NCBI GenBank assembly: GCA_026193555.1
Contig: JAPHUU010000100.1
Span: forward strand, 1-8,230
DNA length: 8,230 nucleotides
Reading direction: 5' to 3'
Source: Rhodanobacter sp.
Lineage (GTDB): Bacteria; Pseudomonadota; Gammaproteobacteria; Xanthomonadales; Rhodanobacteraceae
The notes under the pieces were generated by a model. It saw only the letters and a list, made by a program, of their open reading frames with translations. It was not told where the DNA came from and ran no database searches. Below, one piece after another: positions 1-5,791 of this stretch (its first letter is position 1; every line of letters begins with the position of its first letter). The translations under genes and the position numbers were made by a program.

Positions 1-1064
1 TCATCCCAGCGCCAGGTGCCGGCCACGCGACCGCCCCCGGTGTGGCGGTCGAAGTCGGCTGCCATCGCCATCGGCATCATGCTGGCCGGGTTCGGCCGGC
101 GCAGGGTGTAGTTGTCCATCACATGATCGATGTGGTTGCTGTAGAGCTGCACCTGCAACTGATCCCAATGCGTCGTCAGATGTTGCTGCACCCATTTCAG
201 CGCCGTGCTTTCGCGCAGGAACCTGACGCCATCCATGCTGCTGGACGCATAGGCGGCCTGGCCATCGCCCTTGCCTGCCGTCAGTTCGACCCGGGTGTCG
301 TCGCTGGGTGTCCACCCGGCGGTGACGTCCGCATTCCAGCGGTCGTAGCTGGAATGCACACGGTGGCCGTCGCCGTCCTCATAGTCCTGTGAGTGGGTGT
401 GGTTGGCGCTGACGCCGAGGTAGCCGCCTGGCGAGCCGGCGCGCAGGTCCGCGTTGACGTCATGGCGCCCCCGGGAGCCGCCCAGCATGGTGACATCCAC
501 CGAATGATCCGGCACGGCAAAGTGTGAGAAGTCACGGTCGAACAACACGACGCCGGCCGAGTTGCCGGGGCCGTACAACACGGTCTCCGGCCCCTTGATC
601 ACGGTGACGCGGTCATACAGCTGCGGCGATATATAGGCGGTCGGAGGATCCATCCGACCGGGGCAGCCACCACCGATTTGCCCGCCATTGACGAGGATGT
701 CCAGGCGTGAGCCGATCATGCCGCGCAGCATAGGGTCGCCGTTGCTGCCGCCTTTGCGGACGGTGGAAAAGCCCGGGATGCTTTTCAGGAAGTCGGCGCC
801 GTCGCTGGCCGGCACTGGCTGTCGCGGTGCCTTGGGATCGGTGACCACGGTGAGCGGGTTGTCCTGCATCGGGGCGGTGACCACGATCGGAGCGAGCGTG
901 CGCACCGGCATGCCAGTGTCCGCCAGCAACGGCGGCGAGATGATGCACAGGGCCAGGGCAATCGTCTGGCACAACCGGCGATGGGCCAGTGCATGCGGTG
1001 AAAGAAGTGCAACGGGTAGCGGCGCGGCCACGGTGGCGCGCTCGCAAGATGTAAAGCGAGACAT
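1..1064 (-). CDS. oprC: TonB-dependent copper receptor (OprC/NosA type), N-terminal 354 codons, 3' end outside window
   Basis: Outer-membrane, TonB-driven copper importer. The ATG at 1064 is preceded by GAGGA at good spacing. Residues 1-48 form a long basic-then-hydrophobic signal peptide ending LLA-D. A TonB-box-like segment (LAPIVVTA) lies at 57-64, followed by the plug domain with the family block GCPGRMDPPTAYISPQLYDR (133-152) and VIKGPETVLYGPGNSAG (155-171), then the first barrel strands. Known of the family: P. aeruginosa OprC binds copper through Cys and Met in a CxxxM motif and His and Met in an HxM motif. Seen here: C134-x3-M138 and H314-x-M316, so all four ligands are present. A Met cluster (M329, M330, M332, M334) and several His follow in a nearby loop. 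The frame stays open to the window edge, where it ends inside a codon. The DUF2946 gene lies 72 bp upstream on the same strand, which supports a copper role. Function is confident; the symbol is by homology. Confidence 0.93.
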   Translation of the reverse strand, partial: MSRFTSCERATVAAPLPVALLSPHALAHRRLCQTIALALCIISPPLLADTGMPVRTLAPIVVTAPMQDNPLTVVTDPKAPRQPVPASDGADFLKSIPGFSTVRKGGSNGDPMLRGMIGSRLDILVNGGQIGGGCPGRMDPPTAYISPQLYDRVTVIKGPETVLYGPGNSAGVVLFDRDFSHFAVPDHSVDVTMLGGSRGRHDVNADLRAGSPGGYLGVSANHTHSQDYEDGDGHRVHSSYDRWNADVTAGWTPSDDTRVELTAGKGDGQAAYASSSMDGVRFLRESTALKWVQQHLTTHWDQLQVQLYSNHIDHVMDNYTLRRPNPASMMPMAMAADFDRHTGGGRVAGTWRWD

Positions 1065-1136
1065 GGGTATTCCTCGAAAGTTCTGACAATTCCGCGTGCC
1101 ACGGGAAGGTACCGGGCAGGCATGGATCAACGATGA

Positions 1137-1556
1137 TCAGCGATGCACGGAAATTGGCGGGCCGCGCGGAGCGGCAGCGAGGATGGAATGTCCGGACCAG
1201 GAAGGGAATGGCGTCGCGACCAGCGGTCGGAATGCCGCGGGTGGCAGCAGGCTCGGTTGCCAGTCGAGGCTGGCGAGCACCGAGCTGTGCTGAAACAGAC
1301 TGCAGTAGCCGCAGAATGTCATCGGGTGGGGGGGCGGACGTGGATGCGGCGTGGCCGACGAATCCAGCGGATTTGCCTGCTGCGCGCACGATCCATTCAT
1401 CGCGGCGGCCCTGCTGCCCAGGGTCTGCGATACCACCGGTGCCACGATCGTCAGCCAGATGGCGGCCAGTGCCAGCCATCCCCATCGCGATCGAATAGTA
1501 CGGGTACGGATACGGGTACGGGTCAGACGAATCACCGGGCGCTGGGTTGTCGGCAT
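1137..1556 (-). CDS. DUF2946 family protein (copper-associated, membrane/periplasmic)
   Basis: A 139-residue protein with a basic N-terminus (residues 7-24, Arg/Thr rich), one hydrophobic segment at about 27-47 (WGWLALAAIWLTIVAPVVSQ), then a Cys pattern: C57 and, after a Pro-rich linker, F-C82-G-Y-C85 with H90 nearby. It ends with an RGPP motif. This layout matches DUF2946, a family often encoded beside TonB copper receptors and other copper genes; its biochemical role is not established. The exported Cys/His motif would suit Cu(I) binding, which is inference. The ATG at 1556 has only a weak upstream GTGGG, and no nearby in-frame ATG lies upstream. The Pro-rich linker is encoded over a run of seven identical bases (1328-1334), but the frame is intact on both sides of it. 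It is probably cotranscribed with the copper receptor, whose start is 72 bp downstream. Confidence 0.8.
   Translation of the reverse strand: MPTTQRPVIRLTRTRIRTRTIRSRWGWLALAAIWLTIVAPVVSQTLGSRAAAMNGSCAQQANPLDSSATPHPRPPPHPMTFCGYCSLFQHSSVLASLDWQPSLLPPAAFRPLVATPFPSWSGHSILAAAPRGPPISVHR
1499..1522. repeat. Four tandem hexamers TACGGR inside the DUF2946 gene
   Basis: TACGGG, TACGGA, TACGGG and TACGGG follow one another on the plus strand. On the coding (minus) strand they encode alternating Arg and Thr/Ile in the basic N-terminus ahead of the membrane segment. Six-base units keep the frame, so copy-number change would alter only the length of the charged tail. Confidence 0.8.
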
Positions 1557-1585
1557 GGATTGCCCACTGCAACCATCTTCCCATC

Positions 1586-1621
1586 CGCGCGACTTGCTCG
1601 TCGCGCGACACTCTGTCGCGC
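1586..1621. promoter_or_regulatory. Cluster of GTCGCGC half-sites upstream of the DUF2946-copper receptor pair (putative operator)
   Basis: Four copies of the 7-mer GCGCGAC/GTCGCGC lie in 36 bp: forward at 1587-1593 and 1603-1609, reverse at 1600-1606 and 1615-1621. Together they form an 8-bp inverted repeat with a 6-bp spacer (1586-1607), a perfect 10-bp palindrome (1600-1609), and an 8-bp inverted repeat with a 3-bp spacer (1603-1621). The cluster lies 30-65 bp before the DUF2946 start, a normal operator position. No regulator gene is in the window, so the binding protein is unknown. A chance GC-rich repeat or a REP-like element are the alternatives. Confidence 0.4.
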
Positions 1622-1647
1622 AATCCTGATGTCGATCAGGGTTGCGC
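1618..1647. repeat. 30-bp inverted repeat: 13-bp arms around a 4-base loop
   Basis: The left arm GCGCAATCCTGAT (1618-1630), loop GTCG and right arm ATCAGGGTTGCGC (1635-1647) pair throughout, except for a T/G pair at 1624/1641. In plus-strand RNA that position is a permitted U-G wobble, so the full 13-bp stem would form; in minus-strand RNA it is a C/A mismatch. No T-tract follows on either side, so an intrinsic terminator is unlikely. It may be a 5'-leader structure of the plus-strand gene, a REP-type palindrome, or part of the regulatory region. Confidence 0.6.
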
Positions 1648-1655
1648 CGCGGCGC
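1644..1655. repeat. Perfect 12-bp palindrome GCGCCGCGGCGC
   Basis: Self-complementary over 12 bases and overlapping the right arm of the preceding 30-bp inverted repeat, so the two structures would compete. In such GC-rich DNA a palindrome made only of G and C carries limited weight alone. Confidence 0.35.
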
Positions 1656-1665
1656 GTGGTCGTAG

Positions 1666-1700
1666 CATGGTGAGTGGTGAAGAAGCTCACCACGACCATG
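1666..1700. repeat. 35-bp imperfect inverted repeat upstream of the plus-strand Cys-motif gene
   Basis: CATGGT (1666-1671) pairs with ACCATG (1695-1700), and TGGTGA (1675-1680) pairs with TCACCA (1687-1692). GAG/CG forms an internal loop and AGAAGC the 6-base hairpin loop. It ends 31 bp before the Shine-Dalgarno sequence of the plus-strand gene, so it would lie in that mRNA's leader if transcription starts upstream. No poly-T follows. Function unknown. Confidence 0.5.
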
Positions 1701-1747
1701 GCCACGAGTGGGTGGTGACGCAGAAACATCCGGAGGCGGACCCTTGA
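1667..1747 (+). other. Candidate 26-codon His-rich ORF abutting the TTG start of the next gene
   Basis: An ATG at 1667 opens 26 codons ending in TGA at 1745-1747. This stop overlaps the proposed TTG start at 1744 (TTGA), as in translationally coupled genes. The middle of the peptide reads EEAHHDHGHEW, with four His in six residues, which would suit a metal-binding peptide. Against it: no Shine-Dalgarno precedes the ATG, the start sits inside a hairpin, and the ORF is short. More likely chance than not. Confidence 0.13.
1732..1736 (+). promoter_or_regulatory. Ribosome-binding site GGAGG that selects the TTG start at 1744
   Basis: A consensus GGAGG lies 7 bases before TTG 1744. The competing in-frame GTG at 1708 has no comparable site, and the ten extra residues it would add (Gly-rich) look unlike the rest of the protein. 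Confidence 0.65.
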
Positions 1748-2067
1748 TCGACTACATCCAGGCTTGGCAATGCATCGGCTGCGGCAAGATCGAGGCGCCG
1801 CAGCCGTGCATCGGCGTGTGCCGCGATCGAAAGATCCTGATGGTGGGCAAGGGCGAGCACGAGCAGGTGCTCGCCGAACTGGCGAACGCGCAGCAGCAAC
1901 TGAAGGGGCTGCAGGCGGTATTGCTGCAGCTGGCCTGGTCCCAGCCGCGCGACGGACAGTGGGAGCGCTGCTGGCGCGCCTTGCAGCAACGCGCACGCGA
2001 GTGGATCGCCGATCCGGGCGAGGGCGTTGCAGAGATCGACGCGGTCGACCCGTCAGCCGGAAGTTGA
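1744..2067 (+). CDS. Small conserved-looking Cys-motif protein of unknown function
   Basis: A 107-residue protein read from TTG 1744, which has GGAGG 7 bases upstream. Residues 8-28 carry W-QC-IGC-G then PQPCIGVC: C10-x2-C13-x8-C22-x3-C26, four Cys spaced like a small zinc or iron site. Residues 38-64 are Ala/Leu/Gln/Glu-rich and probably helical, perhaps a coiled coil. A Trp/Arg-rich stretch ([15 protein letters not shown], 73-87) follows, then an acidic tail. There is no signal peptide or membrane segment, so it is probably cytosolic. I do not recognise a named family. Codon use is strongly GC-ending, as expected of a real gene in this genome. It is divergent from the DUF2946-copper receptor pair, and its last 15 bases overlap the end of ubiD tail to tail. 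Metal binding is inference from the Cys spacing. Confidence 0.72.
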   Translation: MIDYIQAWQCIGCGKIEAPQPCIGVCRDRKILMVGKGEHEQVLAELANAQQQLKGLQAVLLQLAWSQPRDGQWERCWRALQQRAREWIADPGEGVAEIDAVDPSAGS

Positions 2068-3531
2068 ACCGGCAAGCGTCGCCCACAGCGCATCGACCCG
2101 GTGCTCCACGGTGGGGTCGAGCACGATCGGCTTGCTCCAGGTGCGGCTGGTTTCGGACGGCCATTTGTTGGTGGCGTCGATGCCGAGTTTCGAGCCGAGA
2201 CTCGGCGCCGGGCTGGAAAAATCCAGGTAGTCGATCGGGGTGTTCTCGACCAGCATCGAGTCGCGCGCCGGATCGACCCGGGTGGCCAGTGCCCAGATCA
2301 CCTGCGACCAGTCGCGCACGTCGATGTCATCGTCGGTGATGATCACGAACTTGGTGTAGGTGAACTGGCGCAGGTACGACCAGATGCCCATCATCACCCG
2401 CCGTGCATGGCCGGGGTACTGCTTGCGGATGCTGACCACCGCGATGCGGTACGAGCAGGCTTCCGGCGGCAGGTAGAAGTCCACGATCTCCGGAAACACC
2501 TTCTGCAGGATCGGCACGAAGATGTCGTTCAACGCCAGCGCCAGCACCGAGGGTTCGTCGTGCGGGGCGCGACCCATGTAGCTGCCATGATAGATCGCGT
2601 CCTTGCGCAGGTGCATGCGCTCGATGGTCAGTACCGGGAAATGGTCCTGCGCGTTGTAGTAGCCGGTGTGGTCGCCGAACGGCCCTTCCAGCGCGGTGTC
2701 GCCGGGATGGATGAAACCTTCGAGGAGGATCTCCGCGCCGGCCGGTGCATCCAGGCCGGTCAGCTTGCTTGGCCAGATTTGGGTGCGCTGGCCGCGCAGC
2801 AAGCCGGCGAATTCATATTCGGACAGGGTGTCGGGCACCGGCGCCACCGCCGCCAGCATGGTGGCCGGATCGGCGCCGATCGCCACCAGCACGGGAAAGG
2901 GTTGGTCCGGGTGCGCGGCCTTCCAGTCGGCATAGTCGAGCGCGCCGCCACGATGCGGCAACCAGCGCATGATGACCCGGTTCGGACCGATCACCTGCTG
3001 GCGGTAGATCGCCACGTTCTGCCGCGGCTGCCGGGTGCCGCGGATGACCACCAGGCCCATGGTGATCAGGCGTCCGGCGTCGCCGGGCCAGCAGTGCTGG
3101 ATCGGCAGGCGCGAGAGGTCGATCTCGCTGCCCTGCAAGGTTTCGTGCTCGAACGCCGCCTCGCGCACCCGCTGCGGCGCCACATGTGCCAGCTGCGCCA
3201 GTTCCGGCCAGGTGGCGAGCGCCTGGCGCAGGCTGGAGGGCCAGCGCGGCTCCTTGATTGAGGCGAGCAGCTGGCCCAGTTCGCGCAGACTGGCCAGTGG
3301 CCGCCCGGCCAGCGCCAATTCGATGCGCCGGCGATGGCCGAACAGATTGCCCAGCATCGCGTGGTTCGAGCCCACGGGCTGTTCCATCAACAGCGCCGGG
3401 CCACCCTCGCGCAGCGCGCGCAAGCACAGCGCCGTCGACTCCAGTCGGGGATCGACGGCGGTGGTGACATGGACCAGTTGCCCACTCTGCGCAAGTCGGC
3501 TCAGGAAGGAGCGTAAATCGTGGAAGCTCAT
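2053..3531 (-). CDS. ubiD: 4-hydroxy-3-polyprenylbenzoate decarboxylase UbiD
   Basis: prFMN-dependent decarboxylase of ubiquinone synthesis: it removes the carboxyl group from 3-polyprenyl-4-hydroxybenzoate. The cofactor is supplied by the UbiX prenyltransferase, not encoded here. The protein is 492 residues from ATG 3531 (E. coli UbiD has 497) and collinear with it, starting [19 protein letters not shown]. Key residues are kept, all shifted by three from E. coli: N172 in [10 protein letters not shown] and E238 in [10 protein letters not shown] (metal ligands), and D287 in [11 protein letters not shown] (catalytic acid). Other family blocks are [27 protein letters not shown] and [12 protein letters not shown]. 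The frame extends to a GTG at 3585, but those 18 residues lie before the family start; neither start has a clear Shine-Dalgarno. It sits 75 bp after the diguanylate cyclase gene. Related UbiD-like decarboxylases use other aromatic acids, but the closeness to E. coli UbiD favours the ubiquinone role. Confidence 0.95.
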   Translation of the reverse strand: MSFHDLRSFLSRLAQSGQLVHVTTAVDPRLESTALCLRALREGGPALLMEQPVGSNHAMLGNLFGHRRRIELALAGRPLASLRELGQLLASIKEPRWPSSLRQALATWPELAQLAHVAPQRVREAAFEHETLQGSEIDLSRLPIQHCWPGDAGRLITMGLVVIRGTRQPRQNVAIYRQQVIGPNRVIMRWLPHRGGALDYADWKAAHPDQPFPVLVAIGADPATMLAAVAPVPDTLSEYEFAGLLRGQRTQIWPSKLTGLDAPAGAEILLEGFIHPGDTALEGPFGDHTGYYNAQDHFPVLTIERMHLRKDAIYHGSYMGRAPHDEPSVLALALNDIFVPILQKVFPEIVDFYLPPEACSYRIAVVSIRKQYPGHARRVMMGIWSYLRQFTYTKFVIITDDDIDVRDWSQVIWALATRVDPARDSMLVENTPIDYLDFSSPAPSLGSKLGIDATNKWPSETSRTWSKPIVLDPTVEHRVDALWATLAGSTSG

Positions 3532-3606
3532 GGGTGAATGCCCGATCGGGTCATGCAGCCTCGCCGGTTCCCGCCCGATGCGCACTGACCCAGGTCAAGC
3601 GCGAGT

Positions 3607-4758
3607 TCAGGGCGGCGCCGGCTCGATGGTGTCGAGTGCGGCGAAGGCACAACGATCGCGGCCGTTGTCCTTCGCGCGGTAGAGCGCCACGTCGGCGCGG
3701 GCGACCAGCTTCTGCGCCGATTCACCCTCGGTAATGGTGGCGACACCGATGCTGGCGGTGATCTGGATGGTGTCACCCGGAACCGCGATGGTCAGCTTCG
3801 CGATGCGTTCGCGGATGCGTTCGGCGACATCCAGCGCGCGCGCGGCGTCAGTGCCAGGCAGGATCGTGAGGAACTCTTCCCCGCCGAAGCGCGAGGGCAG
3901 ATCGGCGCCGCGCAGTTCGTCGCGCAGCGCTTGTGCCGTCGCCTTCAGCACCCGGTCTCCCGCGGCATGACCCCAGTGGTCGTTGATCTGCTTGAAATGA
4001 TCCAGGTCGAGCATCAGTAGCGAAAGCGGCTCGTTCAGGCGCAATGCGTGCGCACGATCGGCGGCCAGTCGCAGTTCGGCCGAACGCCGGTTGGCCAGAC
4101 CGGTCAGCGGATCGTGCGATGCATCGTCGCGTGCGGCCAGCAGGTCAGTCAGCAATCTCAGTTGTGTGTGGCCGGCCCACGCCGCGAGCAAGAGGATCAC
4201 CCCGAGCAGCCACAGTGCATCGCGCAGTGCGATATCCGGTGGGCGAACCCCGGCCAGCGCGGGCACGAAAAGGACTGCCAGGGCTGCCGATCCGATGCGC
4301 AGGCTGCACCCCCATGGCAGCGGAAAGATGGCCAGTTGTGCGCCGACCATGAACGGGAAGAGGCCGTAGCCAACCCGCAACAAGTCGCCTTGCGCCGGAT
4401 GCAGGCAAAGCTCCATCCCGACGAAGGCCAGCGCCTGCAGCCAGACGAACAGCGTGGTTGCCATGTTCGCCGATAGCCGTACGGCACCGCGCACGAGCAG
4501 CAGCAGGCTTGCCGCCAGTGCCAGTCGCAGCGGCAGGATGTGCCAGAACTCGGCGCGACTCAGGCTGGCCGCGTCGATCGGGATCCACGCCAGCATCAGC
4601 ACGGCGATCACCGGTGCCAGCGCGCGGATCCGGGCCTGCACCAGATGGGTCTGCTGCAGTCGGCATCCCCCGGGAACCATGCGGTGGCAGCTGAGTCCGT
4701 TCCTCGCCGTTCGCCACAGCACCGTGATCGAGTTCAGCGTGCGGCTCATCATCGGCAT
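3607..4758 (-). CDS. Membrane-anchored diguanylate cyclase (GGDEF domain)
   Basis: Makes the second messenger c-di-GMP from two GTP. The 383-residue protein has about six membrane helices in its N-terminal half (roughly 47-63, 75-90, 99-118, 126-145, 157-170, 181-196) and a C-terminal cytosolic GGDEF domain. That domain begins at HDPLTGLANRR (215-225), with the metal-binding LMLDLDHFKQIND (248-260) and the active-site motif GGEEF at 292-296, a functional variant of GGDEF. An RxxD inhibitory site (RGAD, 283-286) sits five residues before it, so product feedback is expected. I recognise no named sensor domain in the membrane part, and no EAL domain is present. Two tandem GAGAGG sequences precede the start. 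The nearer is 2 bases from ATG 4758 but 8 bases from the in-frame ATG at 4752, so the true start may be residue 3. The signal sensed is unknown. Confidence 0.93.
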   Translation of the reverse strand: MPMMSRTLNSITVLWRTARNGLSCHRMVPGGCRLQQTHLVQARIRALAPVIAVLMLAWIPIDAASLSRAEFWHILPLRLALAASLLLLVRGAVRLSANMATTLFVWLQALAFVGMELCLHPAQGDLLRVGYGLFPFMVGAQLAIFPLPWGCSLRIGSAALAVLFVPALAGVRPPDIALRDALWLLGVILLLAAWAGHTQLRLLTDLLAARDDASHDPLTGLANRRSAELRLAADRAHALRLNEPLSLLMLDLDHFKQINDHWGHAAGDRVLKATAQALRDELRGADLPSRFGGEEFLTILPGTDAARALDVAERIRERIAKLTIAVPGDTIQITASIGVATITEGESAQKLVARADVALYRAKDNGRDRCAFAALDTIEPAPP

Positions 4759-4760
4759 GG

Positions 4761-4776
4761 CCTCTCAGCCTCTCAG
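4761..4776 (-). promoter_or_regulatory. Duplicated Shine-Dalgarno sequence (CTGAGAGG twice) before the diguanylate cyclase gene
   Basis: On the minus strand an 8-base unit CTGAGAGG is repeated in tandem just before the start. The copy nearer the gene places GAGAGG 8 bases from ATG 4752 but only 2 from ATG 4758, favouring the downstream start. Confidence 0.5.
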
Positions 4777-4831
4777 GCGCGCCGTTGGCCGTGCCGGCCA
4801 GGGGCGTGAACGGGGTGAGGATCACGGAAGT

Positions 4832-5740
4832 TCATGTGCGGTGCTCGGGACGGCCCGGAATGGCGAGCGTAGCATCGTCGGCGTCGCCGAGGAGCTGCTC
4901 GTGGATGCGACCCAGCGATGCGATCAGCTGCGTGCGCGCCTCGGCGGCAAACGGGTTTTCCTGCTGGATCGCCGCGAACAGATGCCCGGCGTCGCCGCGC
5001 ACCGCCGCCAGCATGTGCTTCAGGCCCTGGAACGAGGGCGGCGCCACCGTCAGGTCGTCGTCCACGCCCATCTCGATCAGGCCCTTGGCGATGAAGAACG
5101 CCAGCGCGTGGGTGCTGGCCATCGCCTGATCGTGGGTCGACGGATCCTGCGTGATCACCTCGCAGCCGAGTCCGGCAAGCATGTGTGCGGTTCGGGTCGC
5201 GGCACCGGGATGCCGCGGGCTGGCGCAGATCACCGCACGCAGCGGTCGCTCGTCGCGGGCTAGGCTGAGCGGGCCGAACAGCGGATGGGTGCCGGCATGG
5301 GGAATCCTTGTGCCAAGTACTTCGTCGAGCAAGGCGCAGGGATGCATCTTGACGCTGCCGACATCGATCACCGTATGTTCGGGGTGGAGGTATGGCCGCA
5401 GCGCGAGCAAGGCGTCGCGCATATGCGGCACCGGCATGGCCAGCACCACCCACTCGGCCTGATCGACGGCCTCTGCGGCCGTCGCCGCCGCATACTCATC
5501 GGGCACGCCTGCGTGGGGGTCGTAGACGCGGGCCACATGGCCGGCCTGCACGACAAGTTCTGCAAACGCGCGCCCGAAGCGACCGTAGCCGAGTATCGCG
5601 AACCGCCGTGTGGTGGGTCGGTCCGGATCGCTGCGTTCGACCGGGGTGGTATCTGTGGGAATCGCGCGGGGAGCTTGCGGCGTCATCGGTGCGTCTGGAG
5701 GAGGATGTTGCACTGACGATCCTGCATGTGGCCGCACCAT
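4832..5740 (-). CDS. tyrA: Prephenate/arogenate dehydrogenase (TyrA), monofunctional
   Basis: Oxidative decarboxylation of prephenate to 4-hydroxyphenylpyruvate (or arogenate to tyrosine) with NAD(P)+, the last committed step to tyrosine; cytosolic. Numbered from the first ATG (302 residues), a Rossmann fold starts at FAILGYGRFGRAFAEL (47-62, with the GxGxxG glycines). D73 at the end of the second strand suggests NAD+ preference. The TyrA motifs DVGSVK (126-131, with Ser129) and GTHPLFGP (150-157, with His152) follow, then the helical dimer domain with THDQAMASTHALAFFIAKGL (202-221). No chorismate mutase or ACT domain is fused, so the usual tyrosine-sensing module is missing. The HPLFGP form resembles plant-type arogenate dehydrogenases more than E. 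coli TyrA. Start: ATG 5740 has AAGG 6 bases upstream; ATG 5686 (residue 19) lacks a site but would remove a Pro-rich tail. It lies 51 bp after a tyrosine decarboxylase-like gene. Which substrate it uses cannot be read from the sequence. Confidence 0.88.
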   Translation of the reverse strand: MVRPHAGSSVQHPPPDAPMTPQAPRAIPTDTTPVERSDPDRPTTRRFAILGYGRFGRAFAELVVQAGHVARVYDPHAGVPDEYAAATAAEAVDQAEWVVLAMPVPHMRDALLALRPYLHPEHTVIDVGSVKMHPCALLDEVLGTRIPHAGTHPLFGPLSLARDERPLRAVICASPRHPGAATRTAHMLAGLGCEVITQDPSTHDQAMASTHALAFFIAKGLIEMGVDDDLTVAPPSFQGLKHMLAAVRGDAGHLFAAIQQENPFAAEARTQLIASLGRIHEQLLGDADDATLAIPGRPEHRT

Positions 5741-5752
5741 GCAAGGCCTTGC
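5741..5752. repeat. Perfect 12-bp palindrome GCAAGGCCTTGC adjoining the tyrA start
   Basis: Self-complementary 12-mer directly upstream of ATG 5740. It contains the AAGG that would serve as Shine-Dalgarno, so folding could hide it, or a protein dimer could bind here. No regulator is identified and no poly-T follows. Confidence 0.35.
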
Positions 5753-5791
5753 CGGGTCAGGCAGGCGGCCGCGGGTGAGTTTCGTCTTTCA

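Noticed and set aside
1328..1334. Run of seven G in the DUF2946 gene, considered as a frameshift or phase-variation site
   Set aside because: The reading frame is intact on both sides and the family motifs continue; seven bases alone is weak evidence for slippage.
613..1623. Long minus-strand open frame of 336 codons overlapping the copper receptor and DUF2946 genes
   Set aside because: It is out of frame with both recognisable proteins and its translation is low-complexity with no family motif.
2101..3261. Plus-strand open frame of 386 codons
   Set aside because: It is antisense to ubiD, whose protein is collinear with E. coli UbiD across the same bases; the plus frame is a GC-rich shadow.
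3541..3550. Palindrome CCCGATCGGG and nearby TGACC-CA-GGTCA between the diguanylate cyclase and ubiD
   Set aside because: Short palindromes of this kind are expected by chance in GC-rich DNA, and neither has a neighbouring T-tract or promoter-like sequence.
4788..4802. TGGCC-N5-GGCCA hairpin between tyrA and the diguanylate cyclase, considered as a terminator
   Set aside because: The arms are only five bases and no T-tract follows on either strand.
4454..5263. Plus-strand open frame of 269 codons
   Set aside because: It is antisense to both the diguanylate cyclase and tyrA, which have clear motifs; no ribosome-binding site or domain is seen.
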